Of a stretch of 25,167 bases of DNA, positions 7,705 through 15,793 are shown in pieces (positions within the stretch are counted from its first letter, which is position 1; every line of letters starts with the position of its first letter). Where the stretch lies: assembly GCA_023300205.1 (NCBI GenBank), contig JALZVD010000348.1, positions 1 through 25,167 on the forward strand, written 5' to 3'. Source of the stretch: Akkermansiaceae bacterium (lineage in GTDB: Bacteria > Verrucomicrobiota > Verrucomicrobiia > Verrucomicrobiales > Akkermansiaceae). The notes below the pieces were generated by a model. The model had not been told where the DNA came from. It saw only the letters and a program-made list of their open reading frames with translations, and made no database searches. A program made the translations under genes and the position numbers.

Positions 7705-8151
7705 ATGAATAAACTCATTTTCTTCTCACCTCTTCTCTGTATCTCTATCCTAAGCAGTTGCTCCGCCATTAAAGGGTATCGTCAAGATCCATCCACTTGG
7801 AGGGGGAAAGAAACCGTTGAGCAGAAAAAAAAGCCTCAGTTACTTTCAAAAAATAATGCAGCTCCAAAAAGAACATATTATAACCGCCTTCCAACTACTA
7901 AGCCTGCAAAAATACCAAGCGCTCCGCAGGTGAAGAATGTTAAAGCAACCGCACAGCCACAATCTCCCATCCGAACAGAAACAGCTAGGACTATACCAGG
8001 GTTCATCGAGCCTAATGTAACAAATCTACCAGACAATAAAGACCTTCAAGAAGCGAATGCCGTAGCTCCTGCTCCTATTAGTCCTAGATTAATTAGTCCT
8101 ATGTCTCAGTTGCTAATACAACCATCAGAAAAACTGCCCTCTAATCCTTAA
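7705..8151 (+). CDS. Proline-rich predicted lipoprotein
   Basis: The 148-residue protein starts with a lipoprotein signal peptide: Lys3, a hydrophobic stretch LIFFSPLLCISI, then the lipobox LSSC with Cys19. The mature part is low in complexity and rich in Pro, Ala, Lys, Thr and Ser, with no predicted domain, so it is probably an extended linker-like periplasmic protein. No recognisable family. It lies 71 bases after the alpha/beta hydrolase on the same strand and may be read from that operon or its own promoter (a TAAATA -10-like box sits just before the ATG). Its stop is 4 bases from the stop of the convergent gene at 8156. Confidence 0.7.
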   Translation: MNKLIFFSPLLCISILSSCSAIKGYRQDPSTWRGKETVEQKKKPQLLSKNNAAPKRTYYNRLPTTKPAKIPSAPQVKNVKATAQPQSPIRTETARTIPGFIEPNVTNLPDNKDLQEANAVAPAPISPRLISPMSQLLIQPSEKLPSNP

Positions 8152-8155
8152 AATC

Positions 8156-8590
8156 CTAATACCTTGAATGGATAAATAGGGTTCCAATTTTATAGTTCAG
8201 ATAGATACCCCCTCTGGATGAACTTCTTGTGCTGTAATAGCGCCTATACCTTAGTTGCCTATTGTAGCCATTACTAAAATGACATCCATATGAGTATCTT
8301 TGATAATGGATACCTTTACCAGATCTTGTCGTAATTAGCTCAGGACGCAACTCAAGAACCTCCTGAATAATGGAACGGCTGATGTTTAGAGTATGCTCTT
8401 CAATCACGTTCTTCATCTCCTCACTCTCTTTAATAACCATGTTTTTCAGGGTGACTTCCTCACCGTTGACCATAAGAGGTCTCCCATCTGAATCATACCA
8501 TGTCTCCCCTTTTGACTCATTAGCAGTGAATACAATTATTGAGAAACTTATCCATAGAATTAGTAAAATAACATTTAAGTTTGTTCTCAT
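8156..8590 (-). CDS. Small exported protein of unknown function
   Basis: The ATG at 8590 gives 144 residues beginning MRTNLNVILLILWISFSIIVF, a good signal peptide or anchor. An upstream in-frame ATG at 8638 would add 16 residues without improving the signal and would abut the divergent gluQ start, so the shorter form is chosen. The mature part begins with GETWYDSDGRPLMVNG, followed by a helical Glu-rich middle. It ends in a Tyr/Arg/Ser-rich tail (for example RRYYSTRSSSRGG) that may bind anionic envelope polymers or nucleic acid, though this is only a guess from composition. No named family. The 50 bases up to gluQ must carry both promoters if this start is right. Confidence 0.6.
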   Translation of the reverse strand: MRTNLNVILLILWISFSIIVFTANESKGETWYDSDGRPLMVNGEEVTLKNMVIKESEEMKNVIEEHTLNISRSIIQEVLELRPELITTRSGKGIHYQRYSYGCHFSNGYNRQLRYRRYYSTRSSSRGGIYLNYKIGTLFIHSRY

Positions 8591-8640
8591 GATATTAAAA
8601 TAGCACAATCTCCAAAGAACATCAATTAGACAATCCATTC

Positions 8641-9528
8641 ATGGCCAGCCATCAACAACCAAAAGTGAAAGTAAGAACTAGATTTGCTCCATCTCCCACT
8701 GGCCATCTTCACCTAGGTCACCTCTATGCTGCTCAAGTTGCTCACAACCTAGCCCGCGAACTTGGTGGCCAGTATTTAGTAAGGTTTGAGGATATTGACC
8801 GGACCCGCATCAAGGACGAATATTATAAATCCATTTTAGATGACCTTAATTTTTTTAACTTAAAGCATGATGACATGCCGATCAGCCAAATCCAGACTGA
8901 ACGCCTAGATGCCTATAATAGTGCAATAGGTAGACTAGAGACACTTGGGGTAACCTACCCCTGCTTCTGTAGCAGAAAGGACATACACCGAGAAATAGCA
9001 AACCTCACAAACGCTCCACACGTAAGCCACCTAAGTGCTCAGTACTATCCAGGAACCTGTAAGAAGCTCACCGCTAACCAGAAGTCTAGATTAATTGCTC
9101 AAGGTGCAATACCTTCTATTAGATTAGACACCAAGAAAGCACGAAACCTCACAGGAGACCTCATGTTTACAGACCTAATTCACGGTGTTATCTCAGTCAA
9201 TCATGACATACTTGGCGATAGTGTTCTAGCCCGTCGTGACATAGGAACATCTTACCATATTGCTTCAGTGGTCGATGATTCATATCAGGGGATCACTCAT
9301 GTTACTAGAGGCGAAGACTTATTAGAAACAACCCATCTGCATCGAGTCCTTCAGAGTCTTTTAGATTTCACCGAGCCCACCTACATGCACCATGCTCTGA
9401 TAGTTGACAATAAAAACGAACGACTCGCTAAACGAGTAAAATCAGTCACCATTAGAGAACTCAGAGAAGCAGGACATAGCCTAGAGTCATTAAACGAAAT
9501 GATTCAACAGCAAATACAAAACCAATAA
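8641..9528 (+). CDS. gluQ: Glutamyl-Q tRNA(Asp) synthetase
   Basis: The 295-residue protein is a class I glutamyl-tRNA-synthetase catalytic core lacking the anticodon-binding domain, the defining trait of GluQRS (YadB). Visible motifs are RFAPSPTGHLHLGH (HIGH signature, residues 14-27), FEDIDRTR (49-56), a zinc site with CFC (Cys108, Cys110) and YYPGTC (Tyr136, Cys140), RGEDLLETT (223-231) and the KMSKS equivalent RLAKR (261-265). The enzyme activates glutamate and attaches it to the queuosine at the wobble position of tRNA-Asp in the cytoplasm. Its presence implies queuosine synthesis or salvage elsewhere in the genome. The ATG at 8641 is the first in frame and has no Shine-Dalgarno. It is divergent from the small exported gene and converges on the CAP-domain gene. 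Confidence 0.93.
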   Translation: MASHQQPKVKVRTRFAPSPTGHLHLGHLYAAQVAHNLARELGGQYLVRFEDIDRTRIKDEYYKSILDDLNFFNLKHDDMPISQIQTERLDAYNSAIGRLETLGVTYPCFCSRKDIHREIANLTNAPHVSHLSAQYYPGTCKKLTANQKSRLIAQGAIPSIRLDTKKARNLTGDLMFTDLIHGVISVNHDILGDSVLARRDIGTSYHIASVVDDSYQGITHVTRGEDLLETTHLHRVLQSLLDFTEPTYMHHALIVDNKNERLAKRVKSVTIRELREAGHSLESLNEMIQQQIQNQ

Positions 9529-9716
9529 ACGTAAAACCTAAAATCAAGCTAAAAAATAAGCGACCCGCTTGATAAGCTGCTGGAAAAACCCAAAACCAAA
9601 CAGTAACTCAACCGGGCCGCCTAAAGTTGTCGACAAAAAGAAAATAACAAGAAATCTCAATAAGTCAAGAAAATGTTAGAGCTATTAAGAAAATAAAGTC
9701 CCATCTCGAACCGCAA
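9529..9716. other. Convergent intergenic stretch without recognisable gene
   Basis: These 188 bases lie between the convergent gluQ and CAP-domain genes. They are A-rich, have stop codons in all frames, and contain no tRNA-like cloverleaf. The only symmetry I see is a short AAGCG/CGCTT pair around 9557-9570, too weak to call a terminator. Confidence 0.5.
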
Positions 9717-11159
9717 CTAATACAAATGCACCAAGTATTGCTCTTTTAAACCACCTCCTTTAAGCCTTACTAAGTAAGTTCCTTTCCTAGTGATTGCATC
9801 ACTAGCAGGCTCAAATACAATAGTGTCATTATAAATATACTTAAACGCTACTTTAAACTCCCGTCCATCAGGCTCATTACTCCAGCTCGGTGCCTTCTCT
9901 TCAAATACCTTTAATTTCCAGACCCGCACGTCACAATCTTTCGGTGCTGACCCACCAACAATGTGATAACTCCAACCATTGCCATGGAGGTAATCCACGG
10001 GGTAGAAATCGTGACCAGGGTAAGAATAATTCTTTCGTGTGCCTCTATCGGATTGATCCATCGAATACATCGCAGAATAATCACCTTCAATACCAAATCC
10101 AGTCTCTCCCATCTTATGGTTAATACACCATCTACGGTGACCGCGCTTCTCCCTATTATTTGCACCCGCATCATTCATATATTGAGTGACACTTCCTGCC
10201 ATGCTCATTCTCCCACCGTTCATCGCGAGATTACACTTATCAGTGGAGTGCCCAAAGCCGTGTGATAACTCGCCTTTCTTGTTACATATAGATGCTGCGT
10301 CGTTGGCTGCAGCCACCATCTTTTTATCTGCTTTCACATCAAAGGGAACCTTACTTAGAAAGCGATACACATTTAGTAAATTGACTGCTTCTTGAACTTC
10401 TTTAGAGACCCCGTTAGGTGCTTCACGTCCTTTAATCTCCTTAATCTTAGCTTTAATTTCAGCTTTAACTTCTCTTGGGGCAAAACCATCATCCTCTATC
10501 ACATCTTCTTCGTCTTCAGCATCTTCTGTCTCTAAATCAGATCCAGATACTTTTTTAGAGACCTCATCACTTTGCTTTGCTCCTACCTGCTGACCTGTTA
10601 GTTTCATTCTTTTTAAACCTAAATCCCGTTGATAATAAATCAACTCCAGACGATCAGGCTTCAAACCTATATTCGCAGATAAAACCACTACTGTTGGACC
10701 ACGATTCCACGCTACTCTTATATGATCTACCTCCCCATAAGAAATGTTAGGTAATCTTACTCCTTTAGAATTTAATTGTTCTGAGATCAGTTTATTCCAT
10801 CGACCTGCTTTCAACTTGAAATCTTTTTGACGCATGAATAAAGCTGTTCCTTGATCAACTAGAGTGATTTTCAGGCTCTTAGCTCTACCTTGGGATTGTG
10901 AAAGATTCAGATGATGAACGGACTGCCCCCATAAATTCAGACCTTTATTTTCATACACGAATTCATCATCCTTATCGCCCTTCTCCCATGAAATATCTGG
11001 GTAGTCATTAGTGAGTAATTTCCTATTCGACTTCCATATCGTTGTATCATTCACCAATGAATCTAATGAAAATCCATCCACTGCTCTGGCCTCAATCACA
11101 GATAAGATACTAACAACTGAAAGATATAATAAACCTTTAAACATAGTCTCAAAATGCAT
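9717..11159 (-). CDS. Exported CAP (SCP/PR-1)-domain protein
   Basis: The 480-residue protein has an N-terminal signal peptide (about residues 1-26, ending ARA). A beta-rich N-terminal region of about 165 residues resembles no family I know; a very acidic linker follows (about 207-224) with a lysine-rich helix after it (230-245), then a CAP-like domain from about 255 (LLNVYRFLSKVPF) to 410. CAP-type hallmarks are the helix KKMVAAANDAA, LSHGFG (His300) and GHRRWCINHKMGETGFG (340-356). A further beta segment closes the protein. CAP proteins act outside the cytoplasm, but bacterial members have no single established reaction. A second ATG at codon 6 (11144) could also be the start and leaves the signal peptide intact. 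Dense plus-strand ORFs across 9890-10395 are shadows of this gene. Confidence 0.75.
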   Translation of the reverse strand: MHFETMFKGLLYLSVVSILSVIEARAVDGFSLDSLVNDTTIWKSNRKLLTNDYPDISWEKGDKDDEFVYENKGLNLWGQSVHHLNLSQSQGRAKSLKITLVDQGTALFMRQKDFKLKAGRWNKLISEQLNSKGVRLPNISYGEVDHIRVAWNRGPTVVVLSANIGLKPDRLELIYYQRDLGLKRMKLTGQQVGAKQSDEVSKKVSGSDLETEDAEDEEDVIEDDGFAPREVKAEIKAKIKEIKGREAPNGVSKEVQEAVNLLNVYRFLSKVPFDVKADKKMVAAANDAASICNKKGELSHGFGHSTDKCNLAMNGGRMSMAGSVTQYMNDAGANNREKRGHRRWCINHKMGETGFGIEGDYSAMYSMDQSDRGTRKNYSYPGHDFYPVDYLHGNGWSYHIVGGSAPKDCDVRVWKLKVFEEKAPSWSNEPDGREFKVAFKYIYNDTIVFEPASDAITRKGTYLVRLKGGGLKEQYLVHLY

Positions 11160-11232
11160 TTTCTTGCAGAAGTAAGCCAGCTAAAACTTCATTGCCTTTA
11201 AAAGGTGAGTAGCAAAATCTACAATCTATTAG

Positions 11233-11261
11233 TTGATAGTTACCCACTTATGAGTTAATTT
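11233..11261 (+). promoter_or_regulatory. Possible promoter of the YiiX-like gene
   Basis: TTGATA at 11233-11238 matches five of six -35 bases. After a 17-base spacer TAATTT at 11256-11261 is a poor -10, matching three of six. If real, transcription would start at or within a base or two of the ATG at 11267. It is a weak call based on spacing and the -35 only. Confidence 0.25.
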
Positions 11262-11266
11262 TTCTT

Positions 11267-11893
11267 ATGTTGAAAATCCTCTCTATAACCTTTCTATCCC
11301 TCTCTATTGCTGTCTCGGCCCAATGGAAAAATGGTGATATCATCTTCACTAAAACTAAAGGATCTCAAGCCATTGCCGTTGAAGCTGCAACAGAATCTCC
11401 ATGGACACACACAGCAATTATCTTCATTAGTAACGGTAAGCCAATGGTCTTCGAGGCCGTTCAACCTATACAGATCATCTCGCTCGATGCTTATTTAAAA
11501 CGTAGCGGCTCGCACTCAAAACATAGTTTCAAAAGATTAAAAGACCCTTCATCACTGAACCAAGAGGTGTTTACTAAAGCTTCCCTGTGGGCTGAAAAAC
11601 ATGTTGGAAATAACTACGATGGCCGTTTCGAGTGGTCAGACAAGACCCTTTACTGCTCCGAGCTCGTCTGGAAAGTCTACCATCGATGCGCAGGCATACA
11701 GCTCTGCCCTATCAAGAAAATTAAAGACTATAATTTGCAGCACCAAAATGTGAAACAACTGATCAAAGAAAGATACGGTTCTGTGGAGCATTTGAATTTA
11801 GAAGAAAAAGTAGTAGCCCCCTCAGACATCTATGACTCCGAACTTCTAATAGAATTCCATCCTCTCAAGAAAAACAAAACTCTACTGAAGTAG
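11267..11893 (+). CDS. YiiX/YebB-like permuted papain-fold cysteine hydrolase, exported
   Basis: The 208-residue protein has a signal peptide (residues 1-19, SVSAQ-type end) and then the order typical of YiiX-like (DUF830, permuted NlpC/P60) enzymes. GDIIFTKTKGSQA (23-35) is followed by the catalytic histidine in PWTHTAII (His48), VFEAV (61-65), and late in the chain NYDGRFEW and YCSELVWKVY with the nucleophile Cys130. In circularly permuted members the His precedes the Cys, as seen here. Such enzymes are thought to cleave amide or ester bonds in peptidoglycan-like or lipid substrates; the actual substrate cannot be inferred. The location would be periplasmic. It is divergent from the CAP-domain gene (107-base gap) and converges on the cytochrome gene. 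Confidence 0.82.
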   Translation: MLKILSITFLSLSIAVSAQWKNGDIIFTKTKGSQAIAVEAATESPWTHTAIIFISNGKPMVFEAVQPIQIISLDAYLKRSGSHSKHSFKRLKDPSSLNQEVFTKASLWAEKHVGNNYDGRFEWSDKTLYCSELVWKVYHRCAGIQLCPIKKIKDYNLQHQNVKQLIKERYGSVEHLNLEEKVVAPSDIYDSELLIEFHPLKKNKTLLK

Positions 11894-11917
11894 CATTCAA
11901 GGACGGCAACAAAGGGT

Positions 11918-12922
11918 TTATTTACCTCTTCCTGAACTCAGTAATGTAGCGATTAAAGTATCTATAGCCTCCGGCACATCCACATCACTGAGCTTTACAT
12001 CCTTTGGAGCTCCTATATCAATCCACCACTTAAGAATTTTCAATTCATCATCCGTGATCTGCTTCTTATTCTCTGGAGGCATGTGGCAATCATCATCGAT
12101 AGGCAACATGATCGAAGTAATCATAAAGCTAGCTTCTAAATTACCAGGAACGAGGCACTCTTCCTCATCACCACCTTCGAACATTGCCTCTATAGAATCC
12201 ATTCTAAGTCCCCCTTTTGCTTTGTCTGGTCCGTGACAGCTAATGCACTTATTATCCAGAATAGGATGCACAATATGAGTGTATATAATGACATCAGAAA
12301 TCACTTCCTTACTACCTCGCGCTTCACGCTTCTCGATCACCTTACTAGGGAGTGACCTCATCGGACTACCATGCGTCATTTCTCCACCGTGGTGACCAGC
12401 ACTAATCAAGATTGCTCCCGTCGCTATCAGACATATAATATAAATGGGTTTAAACCATGGGATCAGCTTTAGATCATAACTGTATTTAACCAAAAAAGTT
12501 AGAATTACCATCACAGTAAATAAGATACCATCCCTTTTATGCTCTTCAACTAATGGTCCCTCATATTCACCAGTTAGATATAGAAAATAACCGCAAATAG
12601 CTGCTATAACTGAACTGCTCGCAGCAAAGCCTAGTGCCAAAGCTGTATCAGGCTTATATTTACCTCTAAAGATCAGACCGATGACCTCCATACTCAATAC
12701 CAATACTGTAGCTCCAATCGGTAAATGCAAAAACAAGAAATGAAACTCCCCTAGAAAATTCAACCACAACCCAGATATATTAGCTGTTTTAGGATTAGCT
12801 AAGCCAACTTCTCCTAACCAAGGCATAACAGCAACACCTGCTAAAGCTAGCATACTAATCCCAATAATCAGGCCATAGTATTTCTTCGCTACTGAGTGCT
12901 TGTGATTCGTTGGCATATCCAT
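11918..12922 (-). CDS. Membrane-anchored c-type cytochrome with planctomycete-type heme domain
   Basis: The 334-residue protein has about five membrane helices (roughly 15-36, 62-85, 98-117, 131-147 and 157-178). The segment around residues 57-70 (LGEFHFLFLHLPIGATVLV) resembles DUF2231-type membrane domains. A C-terminal planctomycete-type cytochrome c domain follows, with the heme-binding CISCH (Cys226, Cys229, His230), GPDKAKGGLRMD after it, and a likely distal methionine in DCHMPPENK. The heme should sit on the periplasmic side. It probably transfers electrons in an envelope redox chain, but partner and acceptor are unknown. No oxidase or dehydrogenase gene is adjacent. The N-terminus MDMPTN offers two ATGs (12922 and 12916); the first is used. 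Confidence 0.8.
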   Translation of the reverse strand: MDMPTNHKHSVAKKYYGLIIGISMLALAGVAVMPWLGEVGLANPKTANISGLWLNFLGEFHFLFLHLPIGATVLVLSMEVIGLIFRGKYKPDTALALGFAASSSVIAAICGYFLYLTGEYEGPLVEEHKRDGILFTVMVILTFLVKYSYDLKLIPWFKPIYIICLIATGAILISAGHHGGEMTHGSPMRSLPSKVIEKREARGSKEVISDVIIYTHIVHPILDNKCISCHGPDKAKGGLRMDSIEAMFEGGDEEECLVPGNLEASFMITSIMLPIDDDCHMPPENKKQITDDELKILKWWIDIGAPKDVKLSDVDVPEAIDTLIATLLSSGRGK

Positions 12923-13102
12923 CTGTTAATATATTAAATAAACCTTCCTCCTATTACAGAAAAAACGAAACTAGAATTAATTTTCTCATGATGGTAGTAT
13001 GAAATTACCGTAATTTCTGATAATTCTGGTAACTTTTATTGAGTTACTACTTATGCATTGTAGTATAAATAGATAATATCATTTTATAGAATCTTATTCA
13101 TT
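12923..13102. promoter_or_regulatory. Divergent promoter region with a 17-bp palindrome
   Basis: These 180 AT-rich bases separate the divergent cytochrome and SH3-domain genes and must hold both promoters. GAAATTAC at 13001-13008 and its exact reverse complement GTAATTTC at 13010-13017 flank a single C, a compact operator-like symmetry. AT-rich -10-like sequences (TATAAA, TAATAT) occur around 13063-13080, upstream of the plus-strand ATG. No RNA gene is recognisable. Confidence 0.5.
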
Positions 13103-13834
13103 ATGAAAATACTCACCTCTATCCTAGTTCTTTCCTGTCTCACATTAAGCCTCATAGATCCATTGCATGCCGCTCCAGCCAATACTAAGTCTGGGCTAGA
13201 TAACGACCCCGAAGTCTTTTATTTAGAGCACTATACTAGCATCCCTATTAAATTTCTCCTAATTTCAGATACCTCCATCTACGCCTCAAAAACTGGTAAC
13301 AAAAGCCGCAAGCTAGGAACCCTAAGTTCTGGTTCGAGTGTCCAACTCCTCGCCATGAATGAAACCGCCTATCGCATCTCAGGAAAAGGCAAGTATGGTA
13401 TGCTCAAAGGCTGGGTCAGCCCTAAGAGCTTAGCAAGTCAAGATCCTGAATTCGTAGAGAACCTTAAGAAGCTCTACATAAGACAAATTAAGGTAAACAC
13501 TCTTATCAAAAACCACCAAGTTGCCATTGGAATGTCACTCCAAGAGGTTCTTCAATCATTAGGTATACCTACAAAAAAGAAAGAAACGCTAACTAAGGAC
13601 GGTAGATCAGGCACCTATGAATTCACTCAATTCGATGAACAAAAGCACTACCGCTACGTCACCGACCCTCGCACTGGAAATCTATATAAACAGCTCTCAC
13701 ATATCACTACGGAAGAAAAATCAAATACCATTGTAGAGTTCGAAAACAACCTAGTCACAGCAATCACCGAAAAGGAAGATAACGGCCCAGGAAAGATAAA
13801 CATCGTAGTCCCTCCTATAATCTTAAGCTATTAA
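13103..13834 (+). CDS. Exported protein with bacterial SH3-like domain
   Basis: The 243-residue protein has a signal peptide (residues 1-23, ending LHA). An SH3b-like beta domain spans about 52-110: DTSIYAS, then KLGTLSSGSSVQLLAM, and finally KGWVSPKSL, the usual closing strand of SH3b folds. A helix follows, and then QVAIGMSLQEVLQSLGIPTKK, which resembles the start of an outer-membrane-assembly BamE/SmpA-like fold, where a helix precedes a small sheet predicting structure from sequence context. The C-terminus is beta-rich and ends IVVPPIILSY. It is probably a periplasmic protein binding the cell wall or another envelope component. The function is unknown. It is followed by a strong bidirectional terminator shared with rpsT. 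Confidence 0.65.
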   Translation: MKILTSILVLSCLTLSLIDPLHAAPANTKSGLDNDPEVFYLEHYTSIPIKFLLISDTSIYASKTGNKSRKLGTLSSGSSVQLLAMNETAYRISGKGKYGMLKGWVSPKSLASQDPEFVENLKKLYIRQIKVNTLIKNHQVAIGMSLQEVLQSLGIPTKKKETLTKDGRSGTYEFTQFDEQKHYRYVTDPRTGNLYKQLSHITTEEKSNTIVEFENNLVTAITEKEDNGPGKINIVVPPIILSY

Positions 13835-13863
13835 ATAGTTCGTTCCAGCCACTGATACTACAA

Positions 13864-13898
13864 AAAATGCGGAGCTCAATTAAGAAGCTCCGCATTTT
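13864..13898. terminator. Bidirectional intrinsic terminator
   Basis: AAAATGCGGAGCT at 13864-13876 pairs perfectly with AGCTCCGCATTTT at 13886-13898 across a 9-base loop. An A-run precedes the stem and a T-run ends it, so the hairpin can act in both directions. It lies between the convergent SH3-domain gene (stop 13834) and rpsT (stop 13953), as expected for a shared rho-independent terminator. Confidence 0.9.
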
Positions 13899-13952
13899 GT
13901 TATAAAGTAAATACTTTGTTGAATAGCTCAGTAGCCACTCACAAGTGCTAAA

Positions 13953-14216
13953 TTAAGCAGACTTAGTGATAGCCTGTGAAGTCTTACTCTTAAGGTTAGC
14001 TGCCTTATTCTTATGAAAAATGTTTTTCTTAGCACACTTATCAACAACTGATGTGAACTCTTTGAATGACTTGGTAGCCGCTTCCTTATCTCCTGCTTCT
14101 ACAGCGGCTAGAGTCTTTTTGCGAAGTGTTTTTACACGAGTCTTGATGTCTGTGTTACGAGTGTTGCGTGCTTCGTTCTGACGAACGCGCTTGAGTGCTG
14201 ATCTTGAATTTGCCAT
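13953..14216 (-). CDS. rpsT: 30S ribosomal protein S20
   Basis: The 87-residue basic protein begins MANSRSALKRVRQNEARNTRN, the classic S20 N-terminus in which lysine- and arginine-rich helices contact 16S rRNA. The later block NIFHKNKAANLKSKTSQA (residues 66-83) is the conserved C-terminal signature (HKNxAARxKSRL in many bacteria). It assembles into the small ribosomal subunit at the bottom of the body. The length matches the family. It is a single gene on the minus strand with a strong terminator downstream. The upstream 256 bases hold its promoter and a small direct repeat. There is no Shine-Dalgarno before the ATG: the preceding bases are ATTTTAATTATACC, surprising for a highly expressed ribosomal protein. 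Confidence 0.95.
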   Translation of the reverse strand: MANSRSALKRVRQNEARNTRNTDIKTRVKTLRKKTLAAVEAGDKEAATKSFKEFTSVVDKCAKKNIFHKNKAANLKSKTSQAITKSA

Positions 14217-14472
14217 GGTATAATTAAAATTGTTTGATTGTATTTACTTTATACTGAGTGAAGATTCATGAGTAATTCATGATACTTCAACCTATTCCCA
14301 GTATCCAACGAGAAGAAAACTTGCTGGAGTGCGAAAAACTACCCAAATACATTCAGAAGTCAAGCTCAGAGCAATAATTTCATCAATAAATAGTAAAATA
14401 TCAGGATAGGTTGACTAGTTTCATCAGGTAGTCCTAAATCCGGCTCTAAAATAATCTTTGGGGATGATGTGT
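14217..14472. other. Intergenic region upstream of rpsT
   Basis: These 256 bases carry the rpsT promoter and the 3' flank of the lipocalin gene. No ORF of useful length, no tRNA and no strong hairpin is visible. A direct repeat ATTCATGA occurs at 14264-14271 and 14275-14282, one helical turn apart and about 50 bases before the rpsT ATG, which could be a regulator site. Confidence 0.4.
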
Positions 14473-15024
14473 TCATTTAGTTTCTTTACTATGATCCACG
14501 AAAATTAACTGCTCCACATCAAATCCTAACTTCTTTGTTTTCACCGTGAACTTCTTCTTTTCAGCATCACTAGCCTCTGAATTTCGTGATAAAAACCATA
14601 GGTAGTCTTTATTGTAACTCGTAATATAGGCATATTCATAACCCTTATCATCCAAATCAAATACCACATAAGAACCATAAAAAGGGCCGAAGAAAGACAC
14701 CTTTAAATGGCCTACATCAGAATCATTTACAAAATAGGCTCTTCCCTCGACTTCGCTCCACTCACCCTTCACATCATCGTAGCCTCTATTCAGAACCTTT
14801 AGCCCACCATCACCCCTAATAGAATAATCTGCAGTGACATGGCTAAGTCCACGTTCAAAAGAATGATTTAACCGGGCTATTTCATACCACTTACCTAGAT
14901 ACTTATCTTTATTAAATCCTTCCACTGGCTTAATCCCATCAGGCAAACCCACACAACTATTCATAACGCATAACCCAATGACTATAACACTGATGAACCC
15001 TATTAGCTTGAATTGATGTTTCAT
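14473..15024 (-). CDS. blc: Bacterial lipocalin (Blc-like) lipoprotein
   Basis: The 183-residue protein has a lipoprotein-type signal ending at Cys24 (VMNSC). A lipocalin barrel follows, with the signature GxW in KYLGKWYEIARL (Gly44, Trp46), the next strand HVTADYSI, KVLNRGYDDVKGEW, GHLKVSFFGPFYGSYVV, and TSYNKDYLWFLSR, all in the order found in E. coli Blc and plant/animal apoD-like lipocalins. It should sit in the outer membrane facing the periplasm and bind fatty acids or lysophospholipids, classically under stress. It lies 44 bases after the DUF3750 lipoprotein on the same strand and may share its transcript. The symbol is by family resemblance. Confidence 0.88.
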   Translation of the reverse strand: MKHQFKLIGFISVIVIGLCVMNSCVGLPDGIKPVEGFNKDKYLGKWYEIARLNHSFERGLSHVTADYSIRGDGGLKVLNRGYDDVKGEWSEVEGRAYFVNDSDVGHLKVSFFGPFYGSYVVFDLDDKGYEYAYITSYNKDYLWFLSRNSEASDAEKKKFTVKTKKLGFDVEQLIFVDHSKETK

Positions 15025-15068
15025 TACTTAGTAGTTAGACTATTAGAATCCACAAGCACAGTACCATT

Positions 15069-15737
15069 TCACTCCCATGTCGGTATTTTTGGGAGAAATG
15101 GGATTCTAACAGATATCGGATAAATACTCACTCCAGCACTCAATCCTAATGCACTAACTTCAATCCCCTCTTTCAGCCCTATGGCCAGCCCCACAATAGG
15201 AGTTTGAAGTTTAAGGCCTGTTCCGCCAGCTGTCTTCCCAGCATAAAACCCATTTTCTTTACCTATTGCATTATGATCAAGTATCGCTGACACACCTTCC
15301 ACATCACGCAACATCTTCTCCACAAAAGTATTACTATTAGGTCCAGGATAAGAACGATAAACAGAATCATCATAGTGAGTAGCAAATGCACGGATATCAC
15401 TCGCTAAATTCGGATTCCCACTGCCATCCGAATGCGAAAGCACACGCACTCTCTCGCCCCAGCGTTCTCTTGTATGTAAATCAGCGAACGAGATTTCCTT
15501 ATTCACAACGCCGCTTTTAGGATGCGTGATTTCTACTCTATACCATCGTCCACCGACACCTTCCCGATAGTCCACAAACGTATGAGTTGCAAATTGAGCC
15601 CCCTTGGCACTACTGCTCGGTAAGTCCACATCTTTCACCATCACCAGCATACTAGATTTCGTTGATCGGTTCGGCCCGCAACTTGTAGACAAGATTAGCG
15701 TAATAACGCAGAATAGCTGTAGGAGGTGATGTTTCAT
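15069..15737 (-). CDS. DUF3750-family lipoprotein
   Basis: The 222-residue protein has a lipoprotein signal (lipobox-like LSTSC, Cys20). The motif YRSYPGPNSNTFVEKML at about residues 130-146 is the clearest mark of the DUF3750 family, a group of envelope proteins of unknown function whose conserved PGPNSNTF carries an Asn that could be catalytic, reminiscent of papain-like or transglutaminase-like cores. Earlier FADLHTRERWGERVRV and a late glycine-rich hydrophobic stretch (GLAIGLKEGIEVSALGLSAGVSIYPISVRIPF) are also seen. The ATG is preceded by AAGGTG, one of the few Shine-Dalgarno-like sequences in the window. The next gene downstream on this strand is the lipocalin; def ends 56 bases upstream. 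Confidence 0.75.
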   Translation of the reverse strand: MKHHLLQLFCVITLILSTSCGPNRSTKSSMLVMVKDVDLPSSSAKGAQFATHTFVDYREGVGGRWYRVEITHPKSGVVNKEISFADLHTRERWGERVRVLSHSDGSGNPNLASDIRAFATHYDDSVYRSYPGPNSNTFVEKMLRDVEGVSAILDHNAIGKENGFYAGKTAGGTGLKLQTPIVGLAIGLKEGIEVSALGLSAGVSIYPISVRIPFLPKIPTWE

Positions 15738-15793
15738 CCATACACCTTAGTTAAAATCAAAGAAAATACAATCCACTAACTGCGATGATAAAA

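Noticed and set aside
8591..8638. Longer start for the small exported protein
   Set aside because: The extra 16 residues (including Cys, Trp and acidic residues) spoil the signal peptide and would leave only 2 bases to the divergent gluQ ATG.
9529..9716. Possible tRNA or small RNA in the gap after gluQ
   Set aside because: No cloverleaf, no T-loop consensus and no strong hairpin found; convergent orientation also gives no promoter.
9890..10395. Several overlapping plus-strand ORFs opposite the CAP-domain gene
   Set aside because: They lie wholly inside a well-supported minus-strand gene, in different frames, with biased composition and no domain or signal peptide.
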